Shown here piece after piece: positions 31,385 to 43,134 of a stretch of DNA of 64,000 bases (positions are counted from its first letter, which is position 1; each line of letters begins with the position of its first letter). The position numbers were made by a program, and so were the translations under genes. Below the pieces are notes generated by a model that was not told where the DNA came from, did not search any database, and saw nothing but the letters and a program-made list of their open reading frames with translations. This DNA is from Stomoxys calcitrans (lineage: Eukaryota > Arthropoda > Insecta > Diptera > Muscidae), in contig NC_081556.1 of assembly GCF_963082655.1 (NCBI RefSeq), positions 158,210,328 to 158,274,327 of the forward strand, read 5' to 3'.

Positions 31385-31463
31385 GCAAATTTTGCACATG
31401 AACATTCCACTAAGAGAGGTAAACTTCTCACATATCAATGAATGCAGTCCGATTCAAGTATAA
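31385..31463 (-). mobile_element. SINE 3' end fragment
   Basis: TGCAAATTTTGCACATGAAC, CCACTAAGAG, CACATATCAATGAATGCAGT, then CCGATTCAAGT. The rest of the SINE is absent. Confidence 0.7.
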
Positions 31464-31489
31464 TAATTTGAGCAGTAGATATTTATAGC

Positions 31490-31640
31490 AAACCAAGAAG
31501 TTCTCAGCAGTCTGCTGGTCTGAAAATGCAATGATTTTGCTATAGGAGCAAAACTACTGCTGTAAAAGCAGAAAATTCACTATATACTAACAGTTATCAG
31601 ACAGTGTTTACTATTATCAGTAGACTTTTTCTATGAGTGC
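31490..31640 (+). mobile_element. Right-arm fragment of the CAGCA composite element
   Basis: TCTCAGCAGTCTGCTGG, AAACTACTGCTGTAAAAGCAG, CTAACAG...CAGACAGTGTTT match the right arm of the copy at 51.9-52.15 kb. Confidence 0.55.
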
Positions 31641-34520
31641 GTGTACAATGAAATGTCGATTTTTATTTGTAGAGCATTTATCAAGCTAACTTTTCAAAAT
31701 ATTGGACAAAAGACTCACCTAGTCTTTGATGAAGAGTATTAAAATGTCGAAGTTGTCAATCTGTTTTTTCTTTACTTGTTTCAAAACTTTAAAATCATGC
31801 CTCCTTTATAGCGCTTATTCCCCGAATTTTCGCATTGAATGAGTTGACAACGAAGAGCCATTTTGCATAAACGATTCATAGTGGGTGACTCAAGTGCTGG
31901 TGGCTTGTAACTGGGTTGAGGAAATAAATCAAATAAATGCCAATAAACACGGCGAGCTGTTAAGTTGCAAAACTAAGTGCCTTAAAGTTATTGGCTTCTG
32001 TCATGGGGGACTGTGGAGACTGTCAGTTTTTGTATGGCCAATTTCTCAGCTTACCATTAGCTCAGAGGTAATTTCTTTAGATGGCTTTTGCCAAGTGATT
32101 CAATGTCGGAATTTCAATTTGCATACTAAAATTAGCTCCGTCAGCTTTGTTGTACTTGATAAGTAGTTGGTTGACTTTCTCTGGCCTCACCAAGTAGAAC
32201 ATTGGATCCTTTCCAAAGAGATGTAAAAGTAGGAAGATTTGGTTGTAGAAACAAAAATTGCAGGGTTGTCAGCGTTCTGTTGTTTCGGTTGGCAGTCTGG
32301 TGAGGCAGGTTTTTTGTGTAACACCATCGTTTGTCCACTGAGAATAACATTATCCATATACTGTATGTGTATGTGTACGTGTGTGAGGGTTTGTTGTATC
32401 TGTGTGTTGAGCTTAATCTGTTTAAGCCATTAACAGGTTCTCAAACACGAGATTTTGGCCTAATTTCCATACGTAAAATCACACCTATTCGCTTAGCATG
32501 GAATTTAGGTCACGTTCTGTTTGTTCGATTTGCAAAAAATAATCACAACACACTGGTCCGAATGGAAGTCAGTGTGCCATAGAGGCAGGGCAGCAGTGTA
32601 GTAAAACATCAAGAAAGACGTCAACAATGAAGTGAGATTTGGGAAGAGATTTATTTGGATTTTTCTTTCTTTTCTTTTATTGGTTTTGGCTTGCCAATAA
32701 AATTTAAGTGCTATGTTTGCAATTTAGTTTGGCCCTCCCCCACCCCCCTCAGCCCAGAGACGACAAATAGTCGTCGGATTGAGGCTGTTTAGTGGTGGCT
32801 ATTAGTCATGGAGCAAAAACGCACTACTAAAAGTGAAATTAATTTTGTTAAAATTTCTGTGGAATAGGTGTGCGCATGCGCATGTAGTTGTATATGTATC
32901 TTGTTGCTTTTAGGGAAGTTCGTGGCTGAGTGTGGTGCTGTGCCTGTGTGTGATAATGTAAAAAATATACGGGTTTTGTTGCTCTTGAACGGCTTAAAGG
33001 CTTGCCTTGTGTTGAGCATTTGTCGTTTTTTTAAATTTCGTTTTATTTTTTATTTGATCAACGAGAATGTTAAAAAAGCGAAAGTTTTTTATTCAGACTT
33101 CAGAGGGCCAACCATAAATGGCTGCTTTTACCCACACTTTGGCCTTTTTGGTCTGTCATATTTTGTGTTTTTTTTTTTTTTTTGACAAATAAAAGTGAAA
33201 AGCAACATTAGTGGCGTTCGCGACATCACCGCGAGGTAAGCAAAAAGAATCTGCTGCGGGAAGATGCGACACATCTACACGCCGCATCCACGCATTATGA
33301 TAATGTCCAAAAATGAGTGATACATAACAATTTGTTTGTTTGTTGCTTCCTTTGTTTGAGTGTGTGTGTGTGTTTTTCGTTCAAATTTCTTTGATCGCTG
33401 TTATGTTTTATTTTGGCATGTTTATAGCGCCATTATTGAAACAAATTTACAAAACAGAAGAATGGTCTCAAAAAAGTTTCTTTTTTTGTGGTTTTTCGCT
33501 GTAGCTTCTTCACCAAAATCACAACGACATAATTTTGGTTTTAACAACTTTTACTTGAGCTCACACACACACTCACTCACAAATGCACACAGGTGAAGAA
33601 GGTGTTTTTGGTCAGGCATTACAACATAGGTAGCTCACATTTTGTGAAGCCGAAGAATGGCAACAAAGTGATAGAAATGCGATGAATGGTGAAAGAAGAA
33701 ATGGTTGGTGTGGCCCGGCACCTACATATGTGTGATTGTGCTTGGTTTTGTTAACAACGAAATAATACCCCGAGTACATTAGATATGAGTGTAATATTTT
33801 CTTTTTAATAGATTTCATAATTTATTATGTCAACGATGACCAAATGGGTTGATGATTTTGTTTTTTTTGACAATTCATGTTGATGTGTGAGACGATTACC
33901 TAACTTTTGAGAATTTCACTTTTTCCAACAAAGAGTTGAAATCGATTGTCAAAGTTATCAAAATGGCTTCATAAAGTGGAAAACAATTAGCCCTCAATAA
34001 GAGATGGGAAATATCATCGACACGAGCTGCGGTGTCTAAAATACGGCTCTTGACAAGCCAAACATTGCACAATTACATTTAAGCTAAGGTAATTATATTA
34101 TTTAATATTGCTTAATGGTAAAATGACATGTGTGACTTCAACCCAAGGAAAATTCAAATCTATTCCAAGGCCAATTTTAAGATATACACTATGCACCAGG
34201 AAATTTTTGATCACCATTTCTGTAGGAATTCAACTTGTACCTACATCGCATAGTGAGAAAACTTTGTGATGAATACAGAAGTTCGCAGTCAATGTTGTTT
34301 GTTTTCCATTTTTGTACCTTTAAGTTTTTATTCCCAAATACAAAAATTAAAATTGACAAAATTAAAAAAATTTTACGTATCTACAAAATTAACAGCACGG
34401 GAAATAAAACGGATAGCTGCCACCAAAGCTATGCAAGAACCAGTGTTGCCACTCAAGAAAATTATTTCCTACCAAAATTTAAGCAAGATCCTAAAAACCC
34501 GACCAAAACCTATAAAAAAG
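31641..34520. other. Lower-repeat island, no gene recognised
   Basis: Contains TGTGTATGTGTACGTGTGTG, a GC-richer segment near 33215-33300 (GTTCGCGACATCACCGCGAG), and the palindrome TGCGCATGCGCA at 32871. Open frames up to 152 codons (34235-34693) show no family features. Confidence 0.35.
32871..32882. promoter_or_regulatory. NRF-1/Erect-wing-type palindrome 2
   Basis: Exact TGCGCATGCGCA in the 32-34 kb island. Confidence 0.5.
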
Positions 34521-34525
34521 GGGTG

Positions 34526-35065
34526 CATGTTTTTATACCCACTTCCGTAGCGTTGACCACTTTGTCATTCCATTTGCAACATAATAAATTCTCCATTTTC
34601 AATCCTACAGAAAATATTTACATACTATATTGTCGAATATCTAATGTATGTCTGTCTGTGAAAGTCACTCTACAATCTATAGTTCAAAGATGACCTATGC
34701 ATATCTGGACATAACTGACATAACTCTCTTAATACCGTTCTCCCAAAATTTTAAGTTAATAAAAATCATATTTTGCCCCGATTTCAAGGAACTACCGTGC
34801 CAAATTCGGATAGACTAAATGAGCTCATAAATGCTCAATTACTATCCATTTTCACCGTAAAAGTAAATTGCATGAACCCCTCGACATCTGAATATGAAGC
34901 TAGTGTGACCATATTTGTATGTAGCTGCCGTACTCGGATCAGTTCTAGTCAATATAAGAACTTGCCAACTTCTTCTCTGAAATTTGAAACAGTGAGACCC
35001 GTTCTAACGGTATTGGGCCCCTCAACATCCATTGTCTTATTTTGCACGAATACTCAGAAACAACA
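34526..35065 (+). repeat. Degenerate 153-bp-periodic repeat (family B-like)
   Basis: Opens TTTTTATACCCACTTCCGTA, then TTGTCATTCCATTTGCAACA and ATGTATGTCTGTCTGTG, in the module order of family B plus orientation. Strongly diverged. Confidence 0.55.
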
Positions 35066-36595
35066 AGAAGTAACAAGTAAAAGCGTGCTAAGTTCGGCCG
35101 GGCCGAATCTTATATACCCTCCACCATGGATCGCATTTGTCAAGCTCTTTTCCCGGCATCTCTTCTTAGGCAAAAAAGGATATAAGAAAAGAGTTACTCT
35201 GCTATTAAAACGATATCAAGATATGGTCCGGTTCGGACCACAATTAAATTATATGTTGGAGGCCTATGTAAAATTTCAGCCAATTCGTTTAAGAATTGCG
35301 CCCATTGGGGCTCACGAAGTAAAATAGAGAGAACGATTTATATGGGATCTGTATCGGGCTATAGACCGATTCAGACCATAATAAACACGTTTGTTGATGG
35401 TCATGAGATGATCCATCGTACAAAATTTCAGGCATATCGGATAATAATTGCGACCTCTAGGGGTCAAGAAGTCAAGATCCCAGATCGGTTTATATGGCAG
35501 CTATATCAGGTTATGAACCGATTTGAACCTTATTTGACCCAGTTGTTGAAAGTAAAAATAAAATACGTCATGCAAAATTTCAGCCAAATCGGATAGGAAT
35601 TGCGGCCTCTAGAAGCTCAAGAAATCAAATCCCCAGATCTGTTTATATGACAGCTATATCAGTTTATGAACCGATTTGAACAATACTTGGCACAGTTGTT
35701 GGATATCATAACGAAATACTTCGTGCAAAAATTCATTCAAATCGGATAAGAATTGTGCCCTCTAGAGGGTCAAGAAGTCAAGACCCAAGATCGGTTTATA
35801 TGGTAGCTATATCAGGTTATGGACCGATTTGAACCATACATGGCACAGTTGTTGGATATCATAGCAAAACACGTCATGCCAAATTTCGTTCCAATCGGAT
35901 AAGAATTGCGCACGCTAGAGGCTCAAGAAGTCAAGACCCAAGACCGGTTTATATGGCAGCTATATCAGGTTATGGACCGATTTGAACCATACTTGGCACA
36001 GTTGTTGGATATCATAACAAAACACGTTGTGCAAAATTTCATTCTGATCGGATAAGAATTGCGCACGCTAGAGGCTCAAGAAGTCAAGACCCAAGATCGG
36101 TTTATATGGCAGCTATATCAGGTTATGGACCGATTTGAACCATACTTGGCACAGTTGTTGGATATCATAGCAAAACACGTCATGCAAAATTTCGTTCCAA
36201 TCGGATAAGAATTGCGCACTCTACAGGCTCAAGAAGTCAAGACCCAAGATCGGTTTATATGGCAGCTATATCAAAACATGAACCGATATGGCCCATTTAC
36301 AATACCAACCGACCTACACTAATAAGAAGTATTTGTGCAAAATTTCAAGCGGCTAGCTTTACTCCTTCGGAAGTTAGCGTGCTTTCGACAGACAGACGGA
36401 CGGACGGACGGACGGACGGACGGACGGACGGACGGACGGACGGACAGACGGACGGACATGGCTAGATCGACATAAAATGTCACGACGATCAAGAATATAT
36501 ATACTTTATGGGGTCTCAGACGAATATTTCGAGTAGTTACAAACAGAATGACGAAATTAGTATACCCCCCATCTTATGGTGGAGGGTATAAAAAT
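35066..36595 (-). repeat. 153-bp-periodic repeat, family A, long copy with seven modules
   Basis: Starts AGTTCGGCCGGGCCGAATC and TATACCCTCCACCATGG, ends ATCTTATGGTGGAGGGTATA. The anchor AGATCGG/AGACCGG lies at 35482, 35635, 35788, 35941, 36094 and 36247: five consecutive spacings of exactly 153. A (GGAC)n tract fills 36397-36446. Ends are inverted repeats. No protein. Confidence 0.9.
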
Positions 36596-36836
36596 GAGTT
36601 TGAGTTATCCCAGGCGAAATAAAAATTCAACTCAGAAAACAGTATTGGTGAAACACCAAACCACTGTGTGGAAAGAAAACACACACCTAACTTTGATAAT
36701 GCAGAGATATTGCAAGGAGAAGGCAAGTGTAACAAGTGTTAGACTTTAGAAATGCTTCGCATCATAAATGTACCGCAAGAAAAGAGAATAAACTGTAAGA
36801 CTGATGTAGAGAGCTGTGCATGGAACTATTGGCATA

Positions 36837-39073
36837 TCTTCTTCTTATATATAAAAATGAATTTGTGTTTGTTTTTTCCTTATAGACTCAAAAACGGCTA
36901 AACCGATTATCTTTAAACTTTCACAGATTGTGTAGGTTGGTCTGGAAGGAAACATAGGCTATATAATTTTTTGATATCGGGAGGGAGGCGGACCCTCCCC
37001 CTTACACTAAAAGTACTACAAAAAAATAAAAGTGGACCGATCCGGACAATATGGGATTCAAATGAAAGGTATTCAAGTGTCGAGTTCGAATTTTATAATA
37101 AAAATTGGGTTCAAGTAATTGAGGGGCCGCCCGAACCTCTTAACACCCAAAAATAGGTTCATTGGACGAGCATGACAATATGGAACTCACATGTAAGGTA
37201 TAGATTACGAATATAGTCAGGAAGAAGTAATAGGCTTTATAATTTATTGACATTGGAAGGGGGCGGACCCTCCTCGTTACCCCAAAAATACCACCCAAAA
37301 TCACAAGTGGACCGATAAAGACAATATGGATATCAAATAAAAGGTACTGAAGAGTAGAATACGAATTTGGCATTAAAAATTGGGGCCAAGTACCCGGGAA
37401 GTCGCCCTAACCCCAAAATGTCTAAAAACAGAAAAATTGGTCATCTATATCAATAGGGGGCTTAAATGAAAGGTATTTGGGAGAAGATTACGAATCTGGC
37501 ATACAAAATCAGATCGAAGTGTAGGGGATCACCCCGCCCCCCTAAAAACTCCCCAAATGGGCATATGTCCCATCATGACTATGTGAGACTCGGTTTGTTT
37601 GTTTGTTCCGTAGAATCCAAGGAGGAAACATAGGTTATATAATTTTTAGATATCGGATGGTGGCTGACCCTCCCCCTTAGACCAAAAATTCCACCCAAAA
37701 CCAAAAGAGAACTGATGGGCACAATATGGTTATCAAATGAAAGGTATTGGAGACTAGAAAATGAATGTCATATTAAATTTTGAGTGCAAGTACCCAACCC
37801 AAAAACTCCTCTAAACAGAAATATTCGACGTTTCTATCAATATGGGACTCAAATGAAAGGTATTCGGCAGTAGATTACAAATATGGCATAAAAATTAGGT
37901 CCAAGTAATGGGAGGTCGCCGCACCCCCAAATACCCCCAAATGGGCATATCAGCCGACCATGGCTATATAGGATTCAAATGAAAGATATTTGGGGGTACG
38001 CTTAAATCACCCCTTAAACTGAACTTCATTTCCGATTATAGCAATATGGAGCTTAAATCAACGGTATTTGGGAGTAAAGAACGAATTTGATATGTATTTT
38101 CAGGTGCCGGTGGCCTTCCCAGCCCTGAAACACCCTATAAACGGTTCATACTTACCCACCATGACAAAATGGGGTTCACAGTAAAGGGATTTGGGAGTGG
38201 ACATGAATTTGATATCCATAATTGAGTCCAAATGTCTCCCCTAAAAAGCAGTTCTCATTACCCCAATTTTAAAAATACCAGATATTGGAGATTGGTAATG
38301 CGATTAGTTCGAAATTTTTTGCACTCGAACAATCACAAAAAAACATGGTTTCTAAAAACCCGCCAAATGGATATATAGACCAATCACGACAATATAGAGC
38401 CATGTGTTTGGGAAGTCCCCCCCACCCCAAAACACCTCCTTATTATATAAAAGCTATTTGGGGTGGAAATTTATTGATTTTCGCGAAATTTATATTCATT
38501 TTCGGGACAAAGACCCTGGGGTCCACTCCACCTTCAAACACAACTTATTTATCGATTATGCCACGAAATGTTTCTGAAAGTAGAGTACAAACCTTATATT
38601 TACTTTGATGGCCAAGTTACCATCCCCGAAATACCCCTTAAGCCCGAAAAATTTACCAATACAGCAATATGGGGCTCAAAAGAAAGGCAATTGGGAGTAG
38701 AGTAAAAATTTGCCCAGGAACCTAGCAGGGGCAAACTTTTCATACATCAATGAGTGTTTTCTGATTCAAAGTGAGTTTATCAACGATAAGGGGCCTTTTT
38801 TATAGCCAAGTCCGTACGGTGTGCCGCAGTGCGACACCTCTTTGGGGAGAATTTATTACATGACCATGCATGGTACGGTGCCTCGCAAATGTCACCAGCA
38901 TTAAGAGGGGAAAACCACCGCTTAAAATTTTGGATTCGAACGCAGGCGTTCAGCGTCATAGGTGGGAATAGGCTACAGTAGCACGATATTCACATTCAGG
39001 GCGAAGTGTCCCCACCCTACATAGATATTAGAGAGTTAAAGAAGGCGCAGCGGAGCGGGCCCTGTCCAGCTAG
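36837..39073 (+). mobile_element. Helitron-like non-autonomous element
   Basis: The 5' end TCTTCTTCTTATATATAAAA and 3' end GCAGCGGAGCGGGCCC...CCAGCTAG resemble insect Helitron termini (5' TC, GC-rich 3' stem, CTAG, insertion between A and T: GGCATA|TC and CTAG|TATA). The interior holds irregular repeats of ATGGG-ACTCAAATGAAAGGTATT and GGGAGTAGA-TACGAATTTGG. No Rep/helicase. A minus-strand SINE interrupts the 3' part. Confidence 0.6.
38706..38971 (-). mobile_element. SINE inserted in the Helitron-like element
   Basis: AATTTGCCCAGGAACCTAGC, CACCTCTTTGGGGAGAA, then the head GGATTCGAACGCAGGCGTTC on the minus strand. Some divergence and a duplicated CATG segment. Confidence 0.8.
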
Positions 39074-39289
39074 TATATAATTCAAGATAAAGTATGTTTA
39101 TTTTTATTGTTTTGACATTTAAATCAATTAAGTCATGTGTGTCTTAATCTATCATAATCACGATAGCGTTTAAACCAGGGATCCGGAGCGAGTTCCTTTT
39201 TTCCGCTCCGCTCCCATTCCGTCAAGAAGTTTTCCAACCCACTCCTCGCTACGCTTTGCAATTTTTTTAGCTCAACTGAACTCAATCGG

Positions 39290-39540
39290 TCAATAAATAA
39301 ATTCTAAATATTTCTTGATCCCCTAGGGAGCGTAAATGTAATCCGATTTGGGTGAAATTTTGCAAAATTTCCCCTACGACCTACAACTGCCTTATACTCC
39401 GACATCCCGATTTTATTTCTTAAGGGCGCAATTATTATTTGATTTGACTGAAATGTTGCATTGTGATTTCTCCCATAACCTCCAAAATCCATGCCAAATA
39501 TGGTCTGAATCATCATACCCACCACTAAGGATATATTTAT
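39290..39540 (+). repeat. Family-A fragment
   Basis: CCTAGGGAGCG, ATTTGGGTGAAATTTTGCA, TTTCTTAAGGGCGCAATTATT and GCCAAATATGGTCTGAATC modules; ends abruptly before the SINE. Confidence 0.6.
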
Positions 39541-39560
39541 TAATCTATATTATTATATTG

Positions 39561-39784
39561 GAGACCACCGTAGAGCAAGGGTTAGCATGTCCGCCTATGA
39601 CGCTGAACGCCTGGGTTCGAATCCTGGCGAGACCATCAGAAAAAATGTTCAGCGGTGGTTTGCCCCTCCTAATGCTGGCAACATTTGTGAGGAACTATGC
39701 CATGTAAAACTTCTCTCCAAAGGGGTGTCACGCCATTCGGACTCGGCTCCTTAGTGGAATGTTCATGGGCAAAATTTACAAATA
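39561..39784 (+). mobile_element. tRNA-derived SINE next to the BEL/Pao element
   Basis: Intact head GGAGACCACCGTAGAGCAAGG with B box GGTTCGAATCC. The 3' part is shortened (TTCGGACTCGGC joined to TCCTTAGTGGAATG). Confidence 0.88.
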
Positions 39785-39799
39785 TTATTATAAACCTAC

Positions 39800-40040
39800 T
39801 GTATAAACTCAAAGTTTATACTTATTTTTTTATATTCTTATGAAATACTAGTTTTAAAATCATGAATTCGTAGTCAAAAAAAAAACACACATGAATTGTA
39901 ACGGTTGGAAAGGCACTGAATTTAACGTAACAAAATACAAATGTCATGAAAATGTACTAAAAAAAAGATACAAATGCCGATACTCGAAGGCTTCTTGGCG
40001 GGCTTAAATCGCTAAGCTCGGCCACTTCGTCAGCAGCAGA
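39800..40040 (+). repeat. 5' LTR, 3'-truncated
   Basis: Same as 43761-44001 apart from one A in the poly-A run. Identity ends at CAGCAGCAG. The following AATCGAGTC is shared between the LTR and the pol fragment (microhomology at the junction). Confidence 0.93.
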
Positions 40041-42117
40041 AATCGAGTCCAGTTACATGAAATGGTGGTGTAATTGTACACCTGTCTTCTGGCAGTGGTG
40101 CCATGATCTGGGAACATGATCTCCCCTTAAAAACTGTGCAAACTTTACATTTACGAATGATGGCCTTCACTCTTGGTTTAAGGCGGGATATATAAAACTC
40201 GGTCTGCACCATCCTACACATCAGAATACAATCCGCATGGGCCAAAAACGTATGAAGGTGAGATAGGTATAAAGCAGAAAGGCGAGAGTTACCGGGGAGA
40301 ACAATGGGGTGGCTTTCATTATACGGAAGTGACGAGTGAGCCAATCGGCCATTAACTCTTATAATTCCCTCTTGATCTATAAAGGGGTTGACGGTTTTCA
40401 GGGAGCTGTCCCTAGATACAGGATTCCCATTCAAAAGCGAATCGTACTCTTCCTTAAAGAAATGCCTTTGACATAAGTAAATCAAGCGGGTTTTTACGAA
40501 AAGAATTTCGCGATAGGAAATATAAACAGATGAATACCTCACAGCCTCAGTAGACGTGCGATGAATGCTATGAAAAAACCGGAAGACATACGATAATACC
40601 CTTAAAGCCCTGGGGTATGACGAGAACCTGTCCAACACATCCCATTGTGCCAAAGCGGAATGAAGAGAATGGAGTCTCTTGACGGGTTCCGGTGGTGACA
40701 CAGGAATCATCTTTGGCCATGCAGAGGTCTCCTTTGTAAGCCACGGTGGTCCGTTCCACCACATGACGTTATGTCGAAGGTCTTGTGATCTACAACCCCT
40801 GGTACCCAAGTCAGCCGGATTTTCCGGAGAGGGCACGTGTCGCCATTGCCCTTGGGGAACCAATGCGTGTATCTCAGATGTACGATTAGCGACGTAGGTC
40901 TCCCAACACCATGGGGGTCTAGAAAGCCATCCGAGAACAATTGACGAATCTGTCCACAAAATTATGTCCGTGGTCTTGAAATCAAACAAAGACATTACGT
41001 AGTTAACAAGTCTTGCGAGCAATTTCGCACCATTGAGTTCTAGTCTTGGCAAACTTATTGTCTGTAGCGGGGCCACCTTACTTTTGGCCACCAATAGGCT
41101 GGAATGTGAGGCATTGTCAGAAGACCGCACCTTGACATATACACAAGCGCAATACGCCGCCTTTGATGCGTCTGAAAACCCATGAATTTGAATGTGATCG
41201 GACGGCATGCATCTAATCCAACGAGGAACTCGAATGGAATTAATGTCGGAAAAGTCCAAGAGCAATTGCTCCCACGAATGGCGGGAGTCATCACTTATTG
41301 TGTCGTCCCAACCAGAACCCTCAAGCCAGAGATGTTGCATTAAAATCTTCGCCTTTACAATAATGGGTGTTATCCATCCAGCTGGGTCAAAGAGTTGCGC
41401 TACAGTCGATAGTACTTTTCTCTTTGTAGGGTTTATGCACGTCTGTACCGGGTTAAAAGCATATGAAAAGGAATCAGACAATGCATTCCACTTAATGCCT
41501 AGGGTTTTCGTTGAGCTCGTCTCATCGAGTCGTAAAAAGTCTAAATCGTAAAGATCGTCGGGAGATAAATAATCCAAAAGTTGGGAGTCATTGGCCGTCA
41601 TTTTCTTAAGTGGGAAGCCTGCAGATGAAAGGGTGTTCATAAGTTGGATTTGGACGTCTCTGGTTTCATCTATTGAATATCCACCGGAGAGGATGTCATC
41701 TACGTAGGTCTCCCTTCTTAAGATAGATGCCACTTTTGGGGAATGAGATTCTGAGTCTGACGCCAATTGTATTAATGTGCGAATCGCAAGAAAAGGGGCA
41801 CAGTTTATGCCAAACGTAACGGTGTTGAGTTGATAGTCCTTCACGGGATCATTTGGCGTTCTCTGATACAGAACTCTTTGGAATGGGCGATCTTTGGGAT
41901 GTACAAGAATTTGTCTGTACATTTTTTGAATGTCTCCACTAAAGACATATTTGTATCTTCTCCAATTCAAGACCGTTGATATCAAATCGGTTTGAAGGGT
42001 GGGCCCGGTCAGAAGGACATCGTTTAAAGAAAATCCTGATTTCGATTTTCTGGATGCATTAAAAACGATTCTGACTTTGGTTGTCTTGTGTTCGGGTCGC
42101 ACAACGGCGTGGTGTGG
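40030..42117 (-). pseudogene. BEL/Pao pol fragment: reverse transcriptase, RNase H, integrase zinc domain (inverted)
   Basis: An open frame of about 690 codons on the minus strand. It enters at the RT motif PHHAVVRPEHKTTKVRIVF; just upstream the frame meets a stop, so the N-terminus is lost. RT catalytic residues are the Asp in FSGDIQKMY and the YVDD box (about residues 133-136 counting from 42102). An RNase H-like domain follows (GFSDASKAAYCACVY, ILWTDSSIVLGWL). Then comes the integrase N-terminal zinc domain (HLHTFLAHAD ... CKVC). The frame ends a few codons into the integrase core at VTGLDF and then runs into LTR sequence and a stop. It is a piece of a polyprotein, otherwise undamaged. Confidence 0.95.
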
Positions 42118-42218
42118 AAGAAATATTCTTTAGTAATATGTAATATTTAAAGTATATTTTGCCGCAATTAATGGAATGCTGCCAACCATTTGAACAGAGA
42201 GATGACGAACCGTCCAGC
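42118..42218. other. Junction sequence at the second inversion breakpoint
   Basis: About 100 bp between the start of the inverted RT block and the integrase core. It matches neither the LTR nor any pol motif I can see. It marks the second breakpoint, with loss of gag and protease. Confidence 0.6.
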
Positions 42219-43134
42219 CGATTTCGCGGGTCCTTTTGAGCTGAAAACTTCCCATTTGCGAAAGGCACCACTAGTGAAGGGGTACGTATCGGTGTTTGTG
42301 TGCTTCTCTACGAAGGCACTTCACTTGGAGCCATGTTCGGATTTGTCATCCGCAGCATTTGAGGCTACTTTCGCTAGATTTGTTGGTAGGCGAGGACTAC
42401 CCAAGAGGGTAGTATCTGATAATGGACGGAATTTTGTAGGGGCTAGTAGGATTCTATTAAGAGAATTCTCTAAATTTATTAAAGGCACTTCAAGGGACAT
42501 AGCGGATAAATACATTACTCACGGCTTTGAATGGAGCTTCATTCCTCCTCATGCACCTCATATGGGCGGTCTCTGGGAGGCCGCCGTTAAAAGTTTTAAA
42601 CATCATTTTAAGAGGGTCGCTGGGTCGCACAAATTTACATATGAGCAATTCGCCACGGTATTGGCTCGAATAGAGGGAGTCCTTAACTCCCGACCCATTT
42701 GTGCAATATCAGAGGATCCCTCTGATCTCACTGCACTAACTCCTGGCCACTTTCTGAGGGGTGCCCCCATGCTGGCACTGCCGGAACCTCTTTCACAAGA
42801 CATGCCAGTCCTGAATAGATGGGTCAAACTTAAGGCTTTGCATCATCAGTTCTCTGTTCAATGGAAAGAGGACTATCTGAAGTCACTACAAAAGCGGTAT
42901 AAGTGGAAGGAACCAAGTCCGGGGGTAAAGGTAGGCGACTTAGTGGTAGTAATAGACGACCTACTTCCACCGAACGAATGGCGATTAGGACGTATCGAGG
43001 AAACTCACCCAGGCCACGATGGCCAAATTCGTATAGTGGATGTTCGCACTGCGACTGGCTTGATTACACGGCCTATAGTAAAATTATGCCACTTACCTTA
43101 CCTGAGCGGACAATCCACTGATCAGCAAAACTAA
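42219..43134 (+). pseudogene. BEL/Pao integrase core and C-terminal domain (forward)
   Basis: Starts inside the motif DFAGPF. The DDE residues are visible: Asp in DFAGPF, Asp in VVSDNGRNF, Glu in GGLWEAAVKS. LTPGHFLRG follows, and then the C-terminal DUF5641-type domain (VKVGDLVVVIDD, WRLGRIEETHPG). The frame is intact to a TAA at 43132. The upstream half of the same polyprotein lies inverted to the left and breaks at the same motif. Confidence 0.95.

Noticed and set aside
30972..31463. 163-codon open frame of FILFY repeats
   Set aside because: Produced by the (TTTTA)n array; no stop can arise from the pentamer in that frame.
34235..34693. 152-codon open frame as a gene
   Set aside because: It runs into a degenerate family-B repeat, has low-complexity Lys/Thr content, and shows no domain.
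35482..36247. CRISPR-like regular spacing
   Set aside because: Whole units are similar, with no unique spacers, and the context is an insect genome. It is a tandem minisatellite.
36397..36446. (GGAC)n tract as an independent satellite
   Set aside because: It is the expanded form of the GTCCGTCC module present in all family-A copies (1082, 50990, 63290).
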